This document shows positions 19,314 through 28,399 of a DNA stretch of 64,000 bases, in pieces. The position numbers and the translations under genes are program-made. The stretch is from Psychrobacter cibarius. Lineage in GTDB: Bacteria > Pseudomonadota > Gammaproteobacteria > Pseudomonadales > Moraxellaceae. The stretch is taken from positions 2,976,001 to 3,040,000 of the forward strand of contig CP131612.1 of assembly GCA_030686115.1 (NCBI GenBank), written 5' to 3'. The notes beneath the pieces are model-generated. The model saw nothing but the letters and a program-made list of their open reading frames with translations, was not told where the DNA came from and did not search any database. Within the stretch, counting starts at the first letter, position 1. Each line of letters begins with the position of its first letter.

Positions 19314-21665
19314 TTAATCTATGCGGCTAATACCATCATTGATTAATTTTGGCGTAATGAATATCAGCAGCTCTTCTTTAGAGTTGTTGCGCACATCCTT
19401 ACGGAAGGCACGACCAATATAAGGCAGATCACCTAAGAAAGGTACTTTATCGACACCATTGCTTTTGCTGTTCTTAAAGACGCCACCTAATACAATGGTC
19501 TGACCGTCTTCAACCATGACATTGGTTGAAACAGAATCTTCGGCAATAGCAACTTGCCCATCTAGCGATCTTACTGGTGTGCCGTTAGTGATTAACAATT
19601 GCAAACCGATTTTGCCATCTGGGGTGATATTTGGTGTGGCCTCTAAACTCAATGCGGCTTCTTTAAAGCTAGTAGTGGTTGCTCCACTGGCAGACGCTTC
19701 TTGATAAGGAATCTGCGTCCCTGAAGAGACTTTCGCCGTTTGCTTGTCTGCTGTCAGAATCTTCGGCGTAGAAATCACTTCACCACGGTTATCCGCTTGC
19801 ATGGCTGACAGCTCAAGATCTAACATAAAATCAGATATACCGAGCAAACCAAAGGCAATACTACCAGCGGGGTTGGCAACCCCTAAATCGACGTTTAAGT
19901 TATCAGGGCGGCTAATATCGTATGAAGGATAAGAAACCGTTTGACCATTTACCGTCGTCGTTTCTACATCAAAGTCTTTTAAATCCCATAACGTTTGATT
20001 ACTACCACCGACCAATAAATTACGGTTGTTGGCAGCACCATTTGATAAGATACCCCAACGAACCCCAATCTCTTTACTAAAGCTATCAGTGGCACTCACA
20101 ATACGCGCTTCAATCATGACCTGACGGACTGGAATATCAATTTTACCAATCAACTTATGGATATTCTCGATACTGTCAGCCACATCTTTAATAATTAAGG
20201 TATTGGTACGTTCATCTACCGTTACCGTTCCACGATTAGACAATAAGGTATTGTTATCCGTAGAGTTTGAATTGGCCGTGTTACTACCACCTGATGAGCC
20301 ACTGCCTTGAGAAATAAGTGTCAAAACATCTGGCGCTTTTGCATAGCTAAGACGAATATATTCTGTGCGTAATGGCGCAAAAGACTCAACTGCTTGCTGT
20401 GCTTCAAGCTCACGTGCTTCCTGCTCAGCAAGCTCGGTGGAAGGCGCAACCAAAATTACATTGCCATTTTCACGCTTACCAAGATTCTTACTCTTTAGAA
20501 TAATATCTAGCGCTTGATCCCATGGGACATTAATCAGGCGTAAGGTGATATTGCCCGCGACTGAATCACTAGCCACAATATTCATTTCTGTGAACTGCGC
20601 TAGGATATCTAAGACACTACGAATCTCAACGTCTTGAAACTCCATAGATAGCGCTTCACCGCTATAGACTTTTTCTTCAAGTGTTGGCTCACGTAGTAGC
20701 TCAGGTTTTCTGATATTAATATTCAGCTGATTGCCTGATTGATAAGCCTGATACTCATAATCTTCTTTGACATTAATAGTAATTACACCATTTTGACCTT
20801 GGTTTTTAGTATCAATACTATCAACCAGACCACTATTAATATTCAAACGGCGCAATAAATTTCTTGGCACGGTGCTACCCGTTAAGCGTACCACTAACTT
20901 GTTGCCTTGACGTTGGACATCAACTGGAATGGCTTCATTGGTAAGTGCGATGCTAACGTTGCCACCACCATCATTTCCTGCGGCAAAATTGACAGCACTC
21001 AAACCATCATAGCTATATTGCTTACTCACTTGCGATGCAGCAAGTTGTGGGCTTAATAATGGGTTAACTCTGACCCCCATGGTATCAGCAGGCACTTGGT
21101 TTTTAACCACCGTTTTACTGGCTATATTGACTGCCGGTGCACTACTGGTTTCTACAATCGGTGTAACGACTGCTGTCGTCGTGATTGCATTATTGTCATT
21201 GAGTACGTCTTGGATAGGATCATTGGTCATTACTGGACGATTCGGATCAGTAATGGTTAATAGTAAATCGTTACCCTCAATCGATGTCGTATAGTTACCT
21301 GCCTGTTTTAGCTCAACAATCAGGCGCGTGGTACTATCACTATTCAACGTCGTGACCTTATCAATCATACCAATATTGTATTCATTAAAGCGACTAGCAA
21401 GTCCATTCTGCACTTTTTCAAAATCTAGCACCAAACGGCTAGGGTTATCAAGCTGATAGGCGGCAGGTAACACTGGTAAACCGTCAAATCCCAAACGCAT
21501 TTGCGTCACTGCTGGTGCAATTTGTACCACAGAAACTTCGTTAATGCGCTGTGCGGCATGGGCACTATTACTCACTGCTACCATGCTGATTGCCAATGCT
21601 GAAATGGCAAAAGCAGAAGATACGCGGTTGCTCATCATCATTACCTTGTTATTGCGTACTGTCAT
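19314..21665 (-). CDS. pilQ: Type IV pilus secretin PilQ
   Basis: A 783-residue outer-membrane secretin through which the pilus fibre leaves the cell. A signal peptide ends near SNSAHA (about residue 38). Two AMIN-type peptidoglycan-binding repeats follow, then STN/N0 (SMEFQDVEIRSVLDILAQFT) and a secretin N1 domain with a Gly/Ser/Asn-rich loop. The C-terminal secretin domain ends in VPFLGDLPYIGRAFRKD. GAGGA stands 5 bases before the ATG. It is the last gene of pilMNOPQ. Confidence 0.96.
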   Translation of the reverse strand: MTVRNNKVMMMSNRVSSAFAISALAISMVAVSNSAHAAQRINEVSVVQIAPAVTQMRLGFDGLPVLPAAYQLDNPSRLVLDFEKVQNGLASRFNEYNIGMIDKVTTLNSDSTTRLIVELKQAGNYTTSIEGNDLLLTITDPNRPVMTNDPIQDVLNDNNAITTTAVVTPIVETSSAPAVNIASKTVVKNQVPADTMGVRVNPLLSPQLAASQVSKQYSYDGLSAVNFAAGNDGGGNVSIALTNEAIPVDVQRQGNKLVVRLTGSTVPRNLLRRLNINSGLVDSIDTKNQGQNGVITINVKEDYEYQAYQSGNQLNINIRKPELLREPTLEEKVYSGEALSMEFQDVEIRSVLDILAQFTEMNIVASDSVAGNITLRLINVPWDQALDIILKSKNLGKRENGNVILVAPSTELAEQEARELEAQQAVESFAPLRTEYIRLSYAKAPDVLTLISQGSGSSGGSNTANSNSTDNNTLLSNRGTVTVDERTNTLIIKDVADSIENIHKLIGKIDIPVRQVMIEARIVSATDSFSKEIGVRWGILSNGAANNRNLLVGGSNQTLWDLKDFDVETTTVNGQTVSYPSYDISRPDNLNVDLGVANPAGSIAFGLLGISDFMLDLELSAMQADNRGEVISTPKILTADKQTAKVSSGTQIPYQEASASGATTTSFKEAALSLEATPNITPDGKIGLQLLITNGTPVRSLDGQVAIAEDSVSTNVMVEDGQTIVLGGVFKNSKSNGVDKVPFLGDLPYIGRAFRKDVRNNSKEELLIFITPKLINDGISRID

Positions 21666-21692
21666 TATTTATTCCTCAAAAAATCTGCCGAC

Positions 21693-22226
21693 TTAGCTTA
21701 TGGGTGAAACCAACGACTGGGGTTTTTCAACAAACCCAGCGCGGCTGTCTGGCACAATTTCAATCAAGTTAATCTGGGTCGGCGTGATTTCAACAATACG
21801 GCCGTCATTTAGTCCAAGATAATCACCTACTTTAACACTCGCGACTGAACCATCAGGGCGTTGTACCAACGCATATCGCTGACCTTCAGGTGAAATTACA
21901 ACACCACGAAAAATCAGTTGCGATAGCTCATATTGCTCAAGAGGTTCTTTCACTCTGGTAATGTCAGGACGCACACCATCGATGGAGGTGGTAGGACCTT
22001 GGACATTGACTAAACTCGGTGGTAAGAATGGACTGCGCTGTGCGCTGGCACTATAAACAAAGTCTTCTACTAGCTCAGCTTTGGGCGGTGGTTCAATAGG
22101 TTGAGCTGGCTGATTACGGATATCGGTCATAGATTGCTCTGCCATACCAATGCGATCCGCACACCCTGTTATGGACAATACAGCCATGCTTAAAACCAAT
22201 AGCGTAGGCAGTTTTTGAATATTCAT
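21693..22226 (-). CDS. pilP: Type IV pilus assembly lipoprotein PilP
   Basis: A 177-residue inner-membrane lipoprotein with lipobox SITGC (Cys22). A disordered Pro-rich linker (QPAQPIEPPPKAELVEDF) leads to a small beta domain from about residue 90, including YALVQRPDGSVASVKVGDYLG. PilP links the PilN/PilO heterodimer to the periplasmic part of PilQ. Its ATG overlaps the pilO stop (TAATG), indicating translational coupling. Confidence 0.95.
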   Translation of the reverse strand: MNIQKLPTLLVLSMAVLSITGCADRIGMAEQSMTDIRNQPAQPIEPPPKAELVEDFVYSASAQRSPFLPPSLVNVQGPTTSIDGVRPDITRVKEPLEQYELSQLIFRGVVISPEGQRYALVQRPDGSVASVKVGDYLGLNDGRIVEITPTQINLIEIVPDSRAGFVEKPQSLVSPIS

Positions 22227-22960
22227 TAGTTGCCTCCTGCATTATCAGTGGTCGCAGCGTCAGTGACAGCAACCGTTTCATCACCCTCAGGGTCAGCTTC
22301 TTTTGAACGATAGGTTTTGGTTTGTAATACCAAATTAAGCTCCGGTAAAACATCCAATGTCGGCTGCGGATTGCTGACCTCAAAATCATGCATAGTAATG
22401 ATTCGTGGTAAGGCGGCAAGACCACTAATAAAGCTACCAAACTGATGATATTCGCCCAAAGCAGCAATGCGGATAGGTTGCTCAATAAAAAATTCGTTTT
22501 CAATCTCAGGCTCTACTGAAATGTCTTGAAAACGTATATTGCTGCCGACACCCGTCATGTTAATGCCCTCTACCAGCTCTGATACACGAGTATCTTTTGG
22601 TAGCTGATCGAGTAAGGTATTGAACTCAGCTTCCATTTGGACAACTTGCTCTTGGTAAGCTTTTAAATGACGCGCGCGTGATTCTTTTTCACGATAGCTA
22701 TCAAGTAACGTTTGTTGCTGGCTCTCAGCAGCATTGATCTCGTCGATCTTACTACTAATCGGTAAAGCCCACGCCAACGCTGCGATGAGCGTAATGATAA
22801 GCCCTATTACCGTTACCTTTACAGGTAATGGCCAGCTGCCGTAGTTTTCAGAGTCTAACGACTCAAAACTGCGGCGAAACTCCTGTAAATCAAACTGTTG
22901 CTTTGGTTTCAAGGCTGTTTTTTTGGTTTTAATCAGGCTTTTTTTACGGTTAAGCTTCAT
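22226..22960 (-). CDS. pilO: Type IV pilus alignment protein PilO
   Basis: A 244-residue bitopic membrane protein. A basic N-terminus (LNRKKSLIKTKKTALKPKQQ) precedes one membrane helix near residues 50-68, a coiled coil at about 75-120 and a ferredoxin-like periplasmic domain with GSNIRFQDISVEPEIENEFF. It forms a heterodimer with PilN in the inner-membrane alignment complex. The start overlaps the pilN stop by four bases (ATGA). Confidence 0.95.
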   Translation of the reverse strand: MKLNRKKSLIKTKKTALKPKQQFDLQEFRRSFESLDSENYGSWPLPVKVTVIGLIITLIAALAWALPISSKIDEINAAESQQQTLLDSYREKESRARHLKAYQEQVVQMEAEFNTLLDQLPKDTRVSELVEGINMTGVGSNIRFQDISVEPEIENEFFIEQPIRIAALGEYHQFGSFISGLAALPRIITMHDFEVSNPQPTLDVLPELNLVLQTKTYRSKEADPEGDETVAVTDAATTDNAGGN

Positions 22961-23619
22961 AACTCACCTCCAGGTACAGTGGTACCGTCAGCACCTTCTA
23001 CAGGAACGGCTGTTTCCGACTGTACTTTGGTCGTGATCACAAACTGTACATAACTGTCTTCAGGATAAATAGGACGCGGCTGTTCACCAGCGGTGACCGT
23101 ATTATTAAGCACTGGTGCAGATTCATAAGCACTGATATTTTGTTGGATATTACTAACGGCTGAATCACCCATCCATTTACTATCATCAAGATTACGAATC
23201 AAACTTGATACAATATTAGGATTATCAGCTCGACCTGTCAGCGTCAAAACATCGCCTTCACGCTTGAGATTATTCAAATAGAGTGCCGGCGGAATGGCTT
23301 TAGCAAGATCATCCCATAAACGAACAGGCACAGGACGTCGACCCTGCAAGTCTTGAATGACTTGCATACGTGAAATAATATCCTCACGGCGCTGCTCCAG
23401 ACTATCAATTTCAGTCAAAGCCGTATCTAGAAGCGCATTTTCTTTTTCAATCAATGCGTTCGCATCAAGTTGTTCATCAAGCTCGTTGTTAAAGTAGCTC
23501 CATGAAGCAAATGCAGCCAATAAAGTAAGCAAAGTTACTGCCACTACTAACGTGAGAAATTCTTTATTGCGACGCTCGCGCTCTTCTTGGCGCCAAGGTA
23601 ATAGGTTAATACGAGCCAT
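22957..23619 (-). CDS. pilN: Type IV pilus assembly protein PilN
   Basis: A 220-residue bitopic membrane protein. The N-terminus MARINLLPWRQEERERR contains the conserved INLLPWR motif that binds PilM. A membrane helix follows at about residues 20-42, then a coiled coil and a periplasmic domain with RPVPVRLWDDLAKAIPP. The start at 23619 is in a TAATG overlap with pilM, more credible than an ATG-like codon ten residues upstream. Confidence 0.95.
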   Translation of the reverse strand: MARINLLPWRQEERERRNKEFLTLVVAVTLLTLLAAFASWSYFNNELDEQLDANALIEKENALLDTALTEIDSLEQRREDIISRMQVIQDLQGRRPVPVRLWDDLAKAIPPALYLNNLKREGDVLTLTGRADNPNIVSSLIRNLDDSKWMGDSAVSNIQQNISAYESAPVLNNTVTAGEQPRPIYPEDSYVQFVITTKVQSETAVPVEGADGTTVPGGEL

Positions 23620-24674
23620 TAGTCGAAGCTCCTTAACGCAAGACCGCATGCAGCCATTAAACTTGGTGCATCAATGGCCAGTTGCTCATTATCGATATTT
23701 GGTGCAATAGTCATATTGATAAAAGGGTTTGCAATACTAACAGTCACCCCAAGTTTTTGCTGTGCCATGCCAGCAAGACCAGCAATAGAGCTACTACCAC
23801 CAGCAAGAACCACATGATCGATACTACTGTATTGGCTTGAAGAGAAGTAAAATTGCAATGAGCGAGTAATTTGTTGAATGGTATTCTCAATGAAAGGCGT
23901 CAATACATCAAGATAGTAGTCATCTGGTAAGGTACGCTCACGCTTACTGATAGCCGCTTCTTCAGCAGATAGTCCATAACGATTTTGTATCGCTTCTGTC
24001 AACTGAACACCACCAAATAGTTGTTCACGGCTATAGATAAACTCACCATTCTTAGCGATATATAAAGTCGTTTGATTATGACCAATATCTATCAAAGCCA
24101 CTAATTCAGGGGCATTTGGTAAGTTATCTACCATGAGTCCAAAAGCACGTTCTATCGCATGAGATTCGATATCCATAACCTTCGTTTGAAGACCACCAAA
24201 GGTCAAGGCATCAACTCTTTGGTCAACATTCTCCGAGCGTGATGCGGCAAGTAAGACTTGCACCATATCATCACTTACTAAAGAAGGTCCTAAAACTTCA
24301 AAGTCTAAGTTGACGTCTTCTAATGGATAAGGTATGTATTGATCAGCATCTAAACGTATTTGAGCTTCGCGCTCAACATCGCTTAGCGCAGCATCCATAT
24401 CAATAATTTTAGTAATCACTGCTGACCCTGATACGGCAGTTGCAGCACTACTACCAGAGACGTGACAGCGCTTAGCTAAGCCAGCAATAATATGACCGAC
24501 CGCTTCGGTGTCTACAAGAAGTTTATCGACAACTATACCTTCTGGCAGTCTTTCGATGCCATAAGATTTTAGATGAAACATACCTTGTTGGCGCTCTATG
24601 TCAACCAACTTTACTGAAGTGGCACAGATATCAACACCAATCAAATGTCGACTTTTTGAAGTAAATAGCCTCAC
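23619..24674 (-). CDS. pilM: Type IV pilus assembly ATPase-like protein PilM
   Basis: A 351-residue actin-fold (FtsA-like) cytoplasmic protein that recruits the PilN N-terminus at the inner membrane. The start region reads HLIGVDICATSVKLVDI, followed by GYGIERLPEG-type sequence. A phosphate-2-type stretch is ELVALIDIGHNQTTLYI and a late adenosine-site is VVLAGGSSSIAGLAGMAQ. It is the first gene of pilMNOPQ and diverges from the PBP1A gene; the 190-base gap must carry both promoters. Confidence 0.96.
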   Translation of the reverse strand: MRLFTSKSRHLIGVDICATSVKLVDIERQQGMFHLKSYGIERLPEGIVVDKLLVDTEAVGHIIAGLAKRCHVSGSSAATAVSGSAVITKIIDMDAALSDVEREAQIRLDADQYIPYPLEDVNLDFEVLGPSLVSDDMVQVLLAASRSENVDQRVDALTFGGLQTKVMDIESHAIERAFGLMVDNLPNAPELVALIDIGHNQTTLYIAKNGEFIYSREQLFGGVQLTEAIQNRYGLSAEEAAISKRERTLPDDYYLDVLTPFIENTIQQITRSLQFYFSSSQYSSIDHVVLAGGSSSIAGLAGMAQQKLGVTVSIANPFINMTIAPNIDNEQLAIDAPSLMAACGLALRSFD

Positions 24675-24867
24675 AAACTCTATACCTTATATTAAGTGTA
24701 CAATCTGATAGTTATTTGTAATAATTCAGTACAATACTTTACTTAACAGATAGATTCAAGCATTTAAATAAGTTATTAAGGTCAACTTACACATTTATTA
24801 TGACCTGCTGATTTTGTTCAAGGTATAATACATTATCTGTTGCAAATTTTAATTGATAAGTCTTCTT

Positions 24868-27525
24868 ATGACCAAAAAAAATGCTACCGCCCGTCTCATT
24901 CACTTTTTGGTGGGGCTTGTTATTGCCTGCTTGGCATTGGCAGTTATCTTAGCACTTGCTGTGCCCATTGGTTTTTATGGGATGGCGATGTATTTATCGC
25001 CTACCCTGCCTAGCATTCAAGAGATTAAAACAGCAAATTTAGAGATGCCATTACAGATATATAGTAGTGATGACAAACTCATTGGTCAATATGGTAACCG
25101 TTTGTCTTTACCCGTTACTTTTGAAGATATTCCTGAAAATTTGACTCATGCTTTTTTAGCAGCAGAAGATGCGTCCTTTTTTCAGCACAGCGGTATTAGT
25201 ATTAAGGGTCTTGGTCGCGCGGTGACAGAAGTAGTAACTGATGACGACAGCCAAACGGGTGGCTCTACCATTACTATGCAGGTTGCCAAAAACTACTTCT
25301 TAAGTCCAGAGCGTACCTTAAATCGCAAATTGGTCGAGCTATTTTTAGCACGTAAAATAGAAGATGAGCTCAGTAAAAATGATATCTTGACGCTTTATGT
25401 CAACAAAATCTATCTAGGCGAAGGCGCTTATGGTATCCGCGCGGCGGCCAAAAAATACTATAGTAAATCCCTAGAAAACCTCACTATTGCTGAAACAGCA
25501 ATGTTGGCAGGCCTGCCCAAAGCCCCTTCTAAATACAATCCTGTTGCCAATCCCAGTCGCGCGCTGACTCGCCGCAACTGGATCATTGGACGCATGCACG
25601 AATTAGGCTATATCACTAAAGCACAACGCGACGAAGCGATCAGCTCACCAGTAGGCATTAACCTCTATAAAGAGAAGCTCGACGTCAATATGCCGTATTT
25701 GGCAGAAATGACACGCTCTACCTTAGTTGATCGCTATGGTGAGCAAGTGATGCATAGTGGATGGCGGGTACGTCTTACCGTTGATAGCAAAGCACAGACA
25801 GATGCGGAAGCGGCGGTACTGACCGGTTTGGTGGCTTACGAACATCGTCATGGTTGGCGCGGGGCTGAAGCAAATGATGAACCGCTAGAAAATTTCCGCC
25901 GCTATAGCAATATGACTCCTGCCAAAGTCACCAAGGTTAATGCTCGCAGTTTTGAGGCGACAATGCCTTCTGGTGAAAATGTGACCGTTGGTTGGTCTGG
26001 GATGAGCTGGGCACGCAAGTATATTTCTGCCAATCGTATCGGTTACTTTCCTGACAACGCCCGCCAAATTGTCAATAAAAACGATATCATTCGTTTGATA
26101 CCGACCGCGAATGGTAATTGGCAGTTGGGACAAATTCCCAAACTACAAGGAAGTCTGGTCTCCTTGAATCCAGAAACTGGTGCTGTTAAGGCATTGGTCG
26201 GTGGCTTTGACTTTAATCACAGTAAATTCAATCGTGCTCTACAAGGCTGGCGTCAACCAGGCTCAACCATTAAACCACTTGTCTATACCGCTGCTCTAGA
26301 AAAAGGCTATCGCCCAGATAGCATTGTTTCGGATCGACCGATTCAAGTAGGTGATTGGAAACCGAAAAATTCTGATGGAAGATTTTTGGGAGATATTACT
26401 TTACGTCGTGCTCTATATCGGTCACGTAACTTAGTGTCTATTCGATTGCTACAGGCTGTGGGCATCTCTGATGTGCGCGACCTGTTAGATGAATTCGGTC
26501 TTGATAAAGAAAAGCTGCCGACGACTTTGTCGTTAGCGCTAGGCACAGGACAGGCTACACCATTACAGATGGCAACAGCTTATGCCACGTTTGCAAATGG
26601 CGGTCACCGTGTACAGCCGTATTTTATCGAACAAATTTATAATTATAATAATAACCTCCTCTTTCAGGCAAACCCACGCCAAGCGTGTGCCACCTGCTTC
26701 AATGAAAAACTTGAAGACCTCAATAGAAATCTCATCGAAGATTATAAGAAGTCAATTGAAAATGAAGACAGTGCTATCGATGATGAAGTGATGGTTAAAG
26801 AACAAAATTTAGAGAACAATGATGATATTGATAACATTGAACAAAGCGGTAAAGCGCTAAATCTAAAGGTTTATGATGCTAGTCCACAGGCCGATCGCTT
26901 AAAAGCACCAGCGGTTCAATATGCAGTGGCTAAGCAAGCACCTCGAATCTTACAACCCAGAGTCGCTTTTGAGATGGCAGATATCTTACGTGACGTCGTA
27001 CAGCGTGGTACGGCAGTACGAGCCAAGGCTTTAGGTCGTGATGATATTGGTGGCAAGACCGGTACCACCAATGAAGCAAAAGACGCTTGGTTTGCAGGTT
27101 TTCATCCTACCAATGCAACTGTCGTGTGGATGGGTTTTGATCAACCATCAACCATGGGTCGTCGCGAATATGGTGGTGTGGCAGCTCTACCCGTTTGGAT
27201 GGATTTTATGAAAGCCCAACTTAAAGACACGCCTCATCAATGGGTGTCTATCAATAACCGCGCCAAATCGAAAAAACAAAAGCAAAAAATTATAGAAATG
27301 ACTGATGATGGTATTCTGGCCGATGATGAAGATACGGATAGCAGCGAATCAGAAAAACCAGTTAAGACGCAGACTCAACAGCGTAAATCACCACCAGCTG
27401 AGCCTGTTGAAGTACAAACTAGCTCTCAAGCAGCCAAACCTAGTAACAGTCGTAGTAATGATAGTGTGCCGCAAAACCCTTTATCGGTAACACCCGTTGA
27501 GCGCATGCCACCGATACCAGAGTAG
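24868..27525 (+). CDS. mrcA: Penicillin-binding protein 1A (bifunctional glycosyltransferase/transpeptidase)
   Basis: An 885-residue class A PBP that polymerises and crosslinks peptidoglycan. A membrane anchor lies at about residues 10-40. Glycosyltransferase motifs are AAEDASFFQH (catalytic Glu100), GGSTITMQVAKN, RKLVELFLARKIE and LTLYVNKIYLGEGAYGI. The transpeptidase has Ser466-x-x-Lys in PGSTIKP, Ser519-Arg-Asn, and Lys730-Thr-Gly in GGKTGTT. An acidic Asn/Asp/Glu-rich insert lies at about 610-670, before the KTG box, and an unstructured Ser/Pro/Gln tail closes the protein. An alternative TTG start lies 5 codons upstream; neither has a strong ribosome site. Position opposite pilM is typical of gamma-proteobacteria. 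Confidence 0.96.
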   Translation: MTKKNATARLIHFLVGLVIACLALAVILALAVPIGFYGMAMYLSPTLPSIQEIKTANLEMPLQIYSSDDKLIGQYGNRLSLPVTFEDIPENLTHAFLAAEDASFFQHSGISIKGLGRAVTEVVTDDDSQTGGSTITMQVAKNYFLSPERTLNRKLVELFLARKIEDELSKNDILTLYVNKIYLGEGAYGIRAAAKKYYSKSLENLTIAETAMLAGLPKAPSKYNPVANPSRALTRRNWIIGRMHELGYITKAQRDEAISSPVGINLYKEKLDVNMPYLAEMTRSTLVDRYGEQVMHSGWRVRLTVDSKAQTDAEAAVLTGLVAYEHRHGWRGAEANDEPLENFRRYSNMTPAKVTKVNARSFEATMPSGENVTVGWSGMSWARKYISANRIGYFPDNARQIVNKNDIIRLIPTANGNWQLGQIPKLQGSLVSLNPETGAVKALVGGFDFNHSKFNRALQGWRQPGSTIKPLVYTAALEKGYRPDSIVSDRPIQVGDWKPKNSDGRFLGDITLRRALYRSRNLVSIRLLQAVGISDVRDLLDEFGLDKEKLPTTLSLALGTGQATPLQMATAYATFANGGHRVQPYFIEQIYNYNNNLLFQANPRQACATCFNEKLEDLNRNLIEDYKKSIENEDSAIDDEVMVKEQNLENNDDIDNIEQSGKALNLKVYDASPQADRLKAPAVQYAVAKQAPRILQPRVAFEMADILRDVVQRGTAVRAKALGRDDIGGKTGTTNEAKDAWFAGFHPTNATVVWMGFDQPSTMGRREYGGVAALPVWMDFMKAQLKDTPHQWVSINNRAKSKKQKQKIIEMTDDGILADDEDTDSSESEKPVKTQTQQRKSPPAEPVEVQTSSQAAKPSNSRSNDSVPQNPLSVTPVERMPPIPE

Positions 27526-27555
27526 ACAACCATTAATGATATAAACTTATGACGC

Positions 27556-27597
27556 AAAAAAAGGCTTATTTAGCACTCGCTAAATAAGCCTTTTTTA
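27556..27597 (+). terminator. Intrinsic terminator after the PBP1A gene
   Basis: A perfect stem AAGGCTTATTTAG / CTAAATAAGCCTT with a 6-base loop and flanking A- and T-runs, about 30 bases after the stop codon. Confidence 0.92.
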
Positions 27598-27648
27598 TAC
27601 TCAATACTTTAATCAATACGACTCTATTAAAGGACAGTCATCAGTTAA

Positions 27649-27690
27649 CTAGGACATGTCTTCATTTCAAAAATGGTGATAAAAATGAGA
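27649..27690. repeat. Palindromic dispersed repeat, copy C (right end decayed)
   Basis: CTAGGACATGTCTTCATTT then AAAAATGGTGATAAAAATGAG aligns over its length with the reverse complement of copy B (18519-18569). The closing arm has decayed. It lies between two convergent genes. Confidence 0.75.
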
Positions 27691-27710
27691 TAAAATTTTA
27701 ATAACTATTT

Positions 27711-28232
27711 TTAGAACTCAACCATACCAGCACGTAGTTGCTCAATCAGCTCTAAAAACTGCTGACGCCATTCTCGTATTGTCGTCTCATCTGGCAGCCA
27801 TTGATTTGACAAGGTCACAACGTTAACAATAAGATCAGGTGAGGCAGTATTGCTTGGTGTTTGATCTACGATAGTATCTGGCGGCACGGCGTACAAACAA
27901 CGCTGATATGCCCGCTCTATATTGGCCAAAAAACCCTGCTGCTGTAACTGCTGTAACCGCTGAATCTCAGGCGATACTTGGGTACGCTCGCTCAATGCTT
28001 GCTCAATATCTGACAATGTTGGTGCGCTCATGTTTAAACTATAAAAATAACCTAGCTCTTGGGTAAATGCGAGAAAGGCACCGTATAGATGAAAAATAGC
28101 AGTTTCACAATGGGCTTGGTATAGCTGCTTATCATCGGTATTTCCCGCTGCTTGGCAGGATAGACGACAGAAATACAGTTTTTGATTGGTTCTATCTGCT
28201 TGATACTTGGCAACGCGGGTTTTACCTGCCAT
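27711..28232 (-). CDS. DUF6586-like hypothetical protein
   Basis: A 173-residue cytoplasmic, mostly helical protein. The start region (YQADRTNQKLYFCRLSCQAA) looks like the DUF6586 family of gamma-proteobacteria, whose members open with a similar RTNQKLYFARL stretch; this is recalled, not searched. A Gln/Leu-rich helix sits near residues 90-105 (IQRLQQLQQQGFLANIE), and the C-terminus has WLPDETTIREWRQQFLELIEQLR. No catalytic residues can be named. It is alone between PBP1A and rpoC and has no known function. Confidence 0.7.
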   Translation of the reverse strand: MAGKTRVAKYQADRTNQKLYFCRLSCQAAGNTDDKQLYQAHCETAIFHLYGAFLAFTQELGYFYSLNMSAPTLSDIEQALSERTQVSPEIQRLQQLQQQGFLANIERAYQRCLYAVPPDTIVDQTPSNTASPDLIVNVVTLSNQWLPDETTIREWRQQFLELIEQLRAGMVEF

Positions 28233-28334
28233 TTGCGACTTATCCTTATATAAAGTGTAAATTAGGGCATATTTTCCAGTGTACTATTTTTTTAGATAAC
28301 AGTACCATGCATTTCTCACTTTATTGCACACACA

Positions 28335-28363
28335 AAAAAGCCAGCAACTTAGGCTGGCTTTTT
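28335..28363 (-). terminator. Intrinsic terminator after rpoC
   Basis: AAAAAGCCAGC and GCTGGCTTTTT pair around a 7-base loop; on the minus strand the stem is followed by T residues. It ends the rpoBC transcription unit. Confidence 0.9.
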
Positions 28364-28399
28364 ATCAAATTAACAATAAATCAAAGACGCTTAATACTA

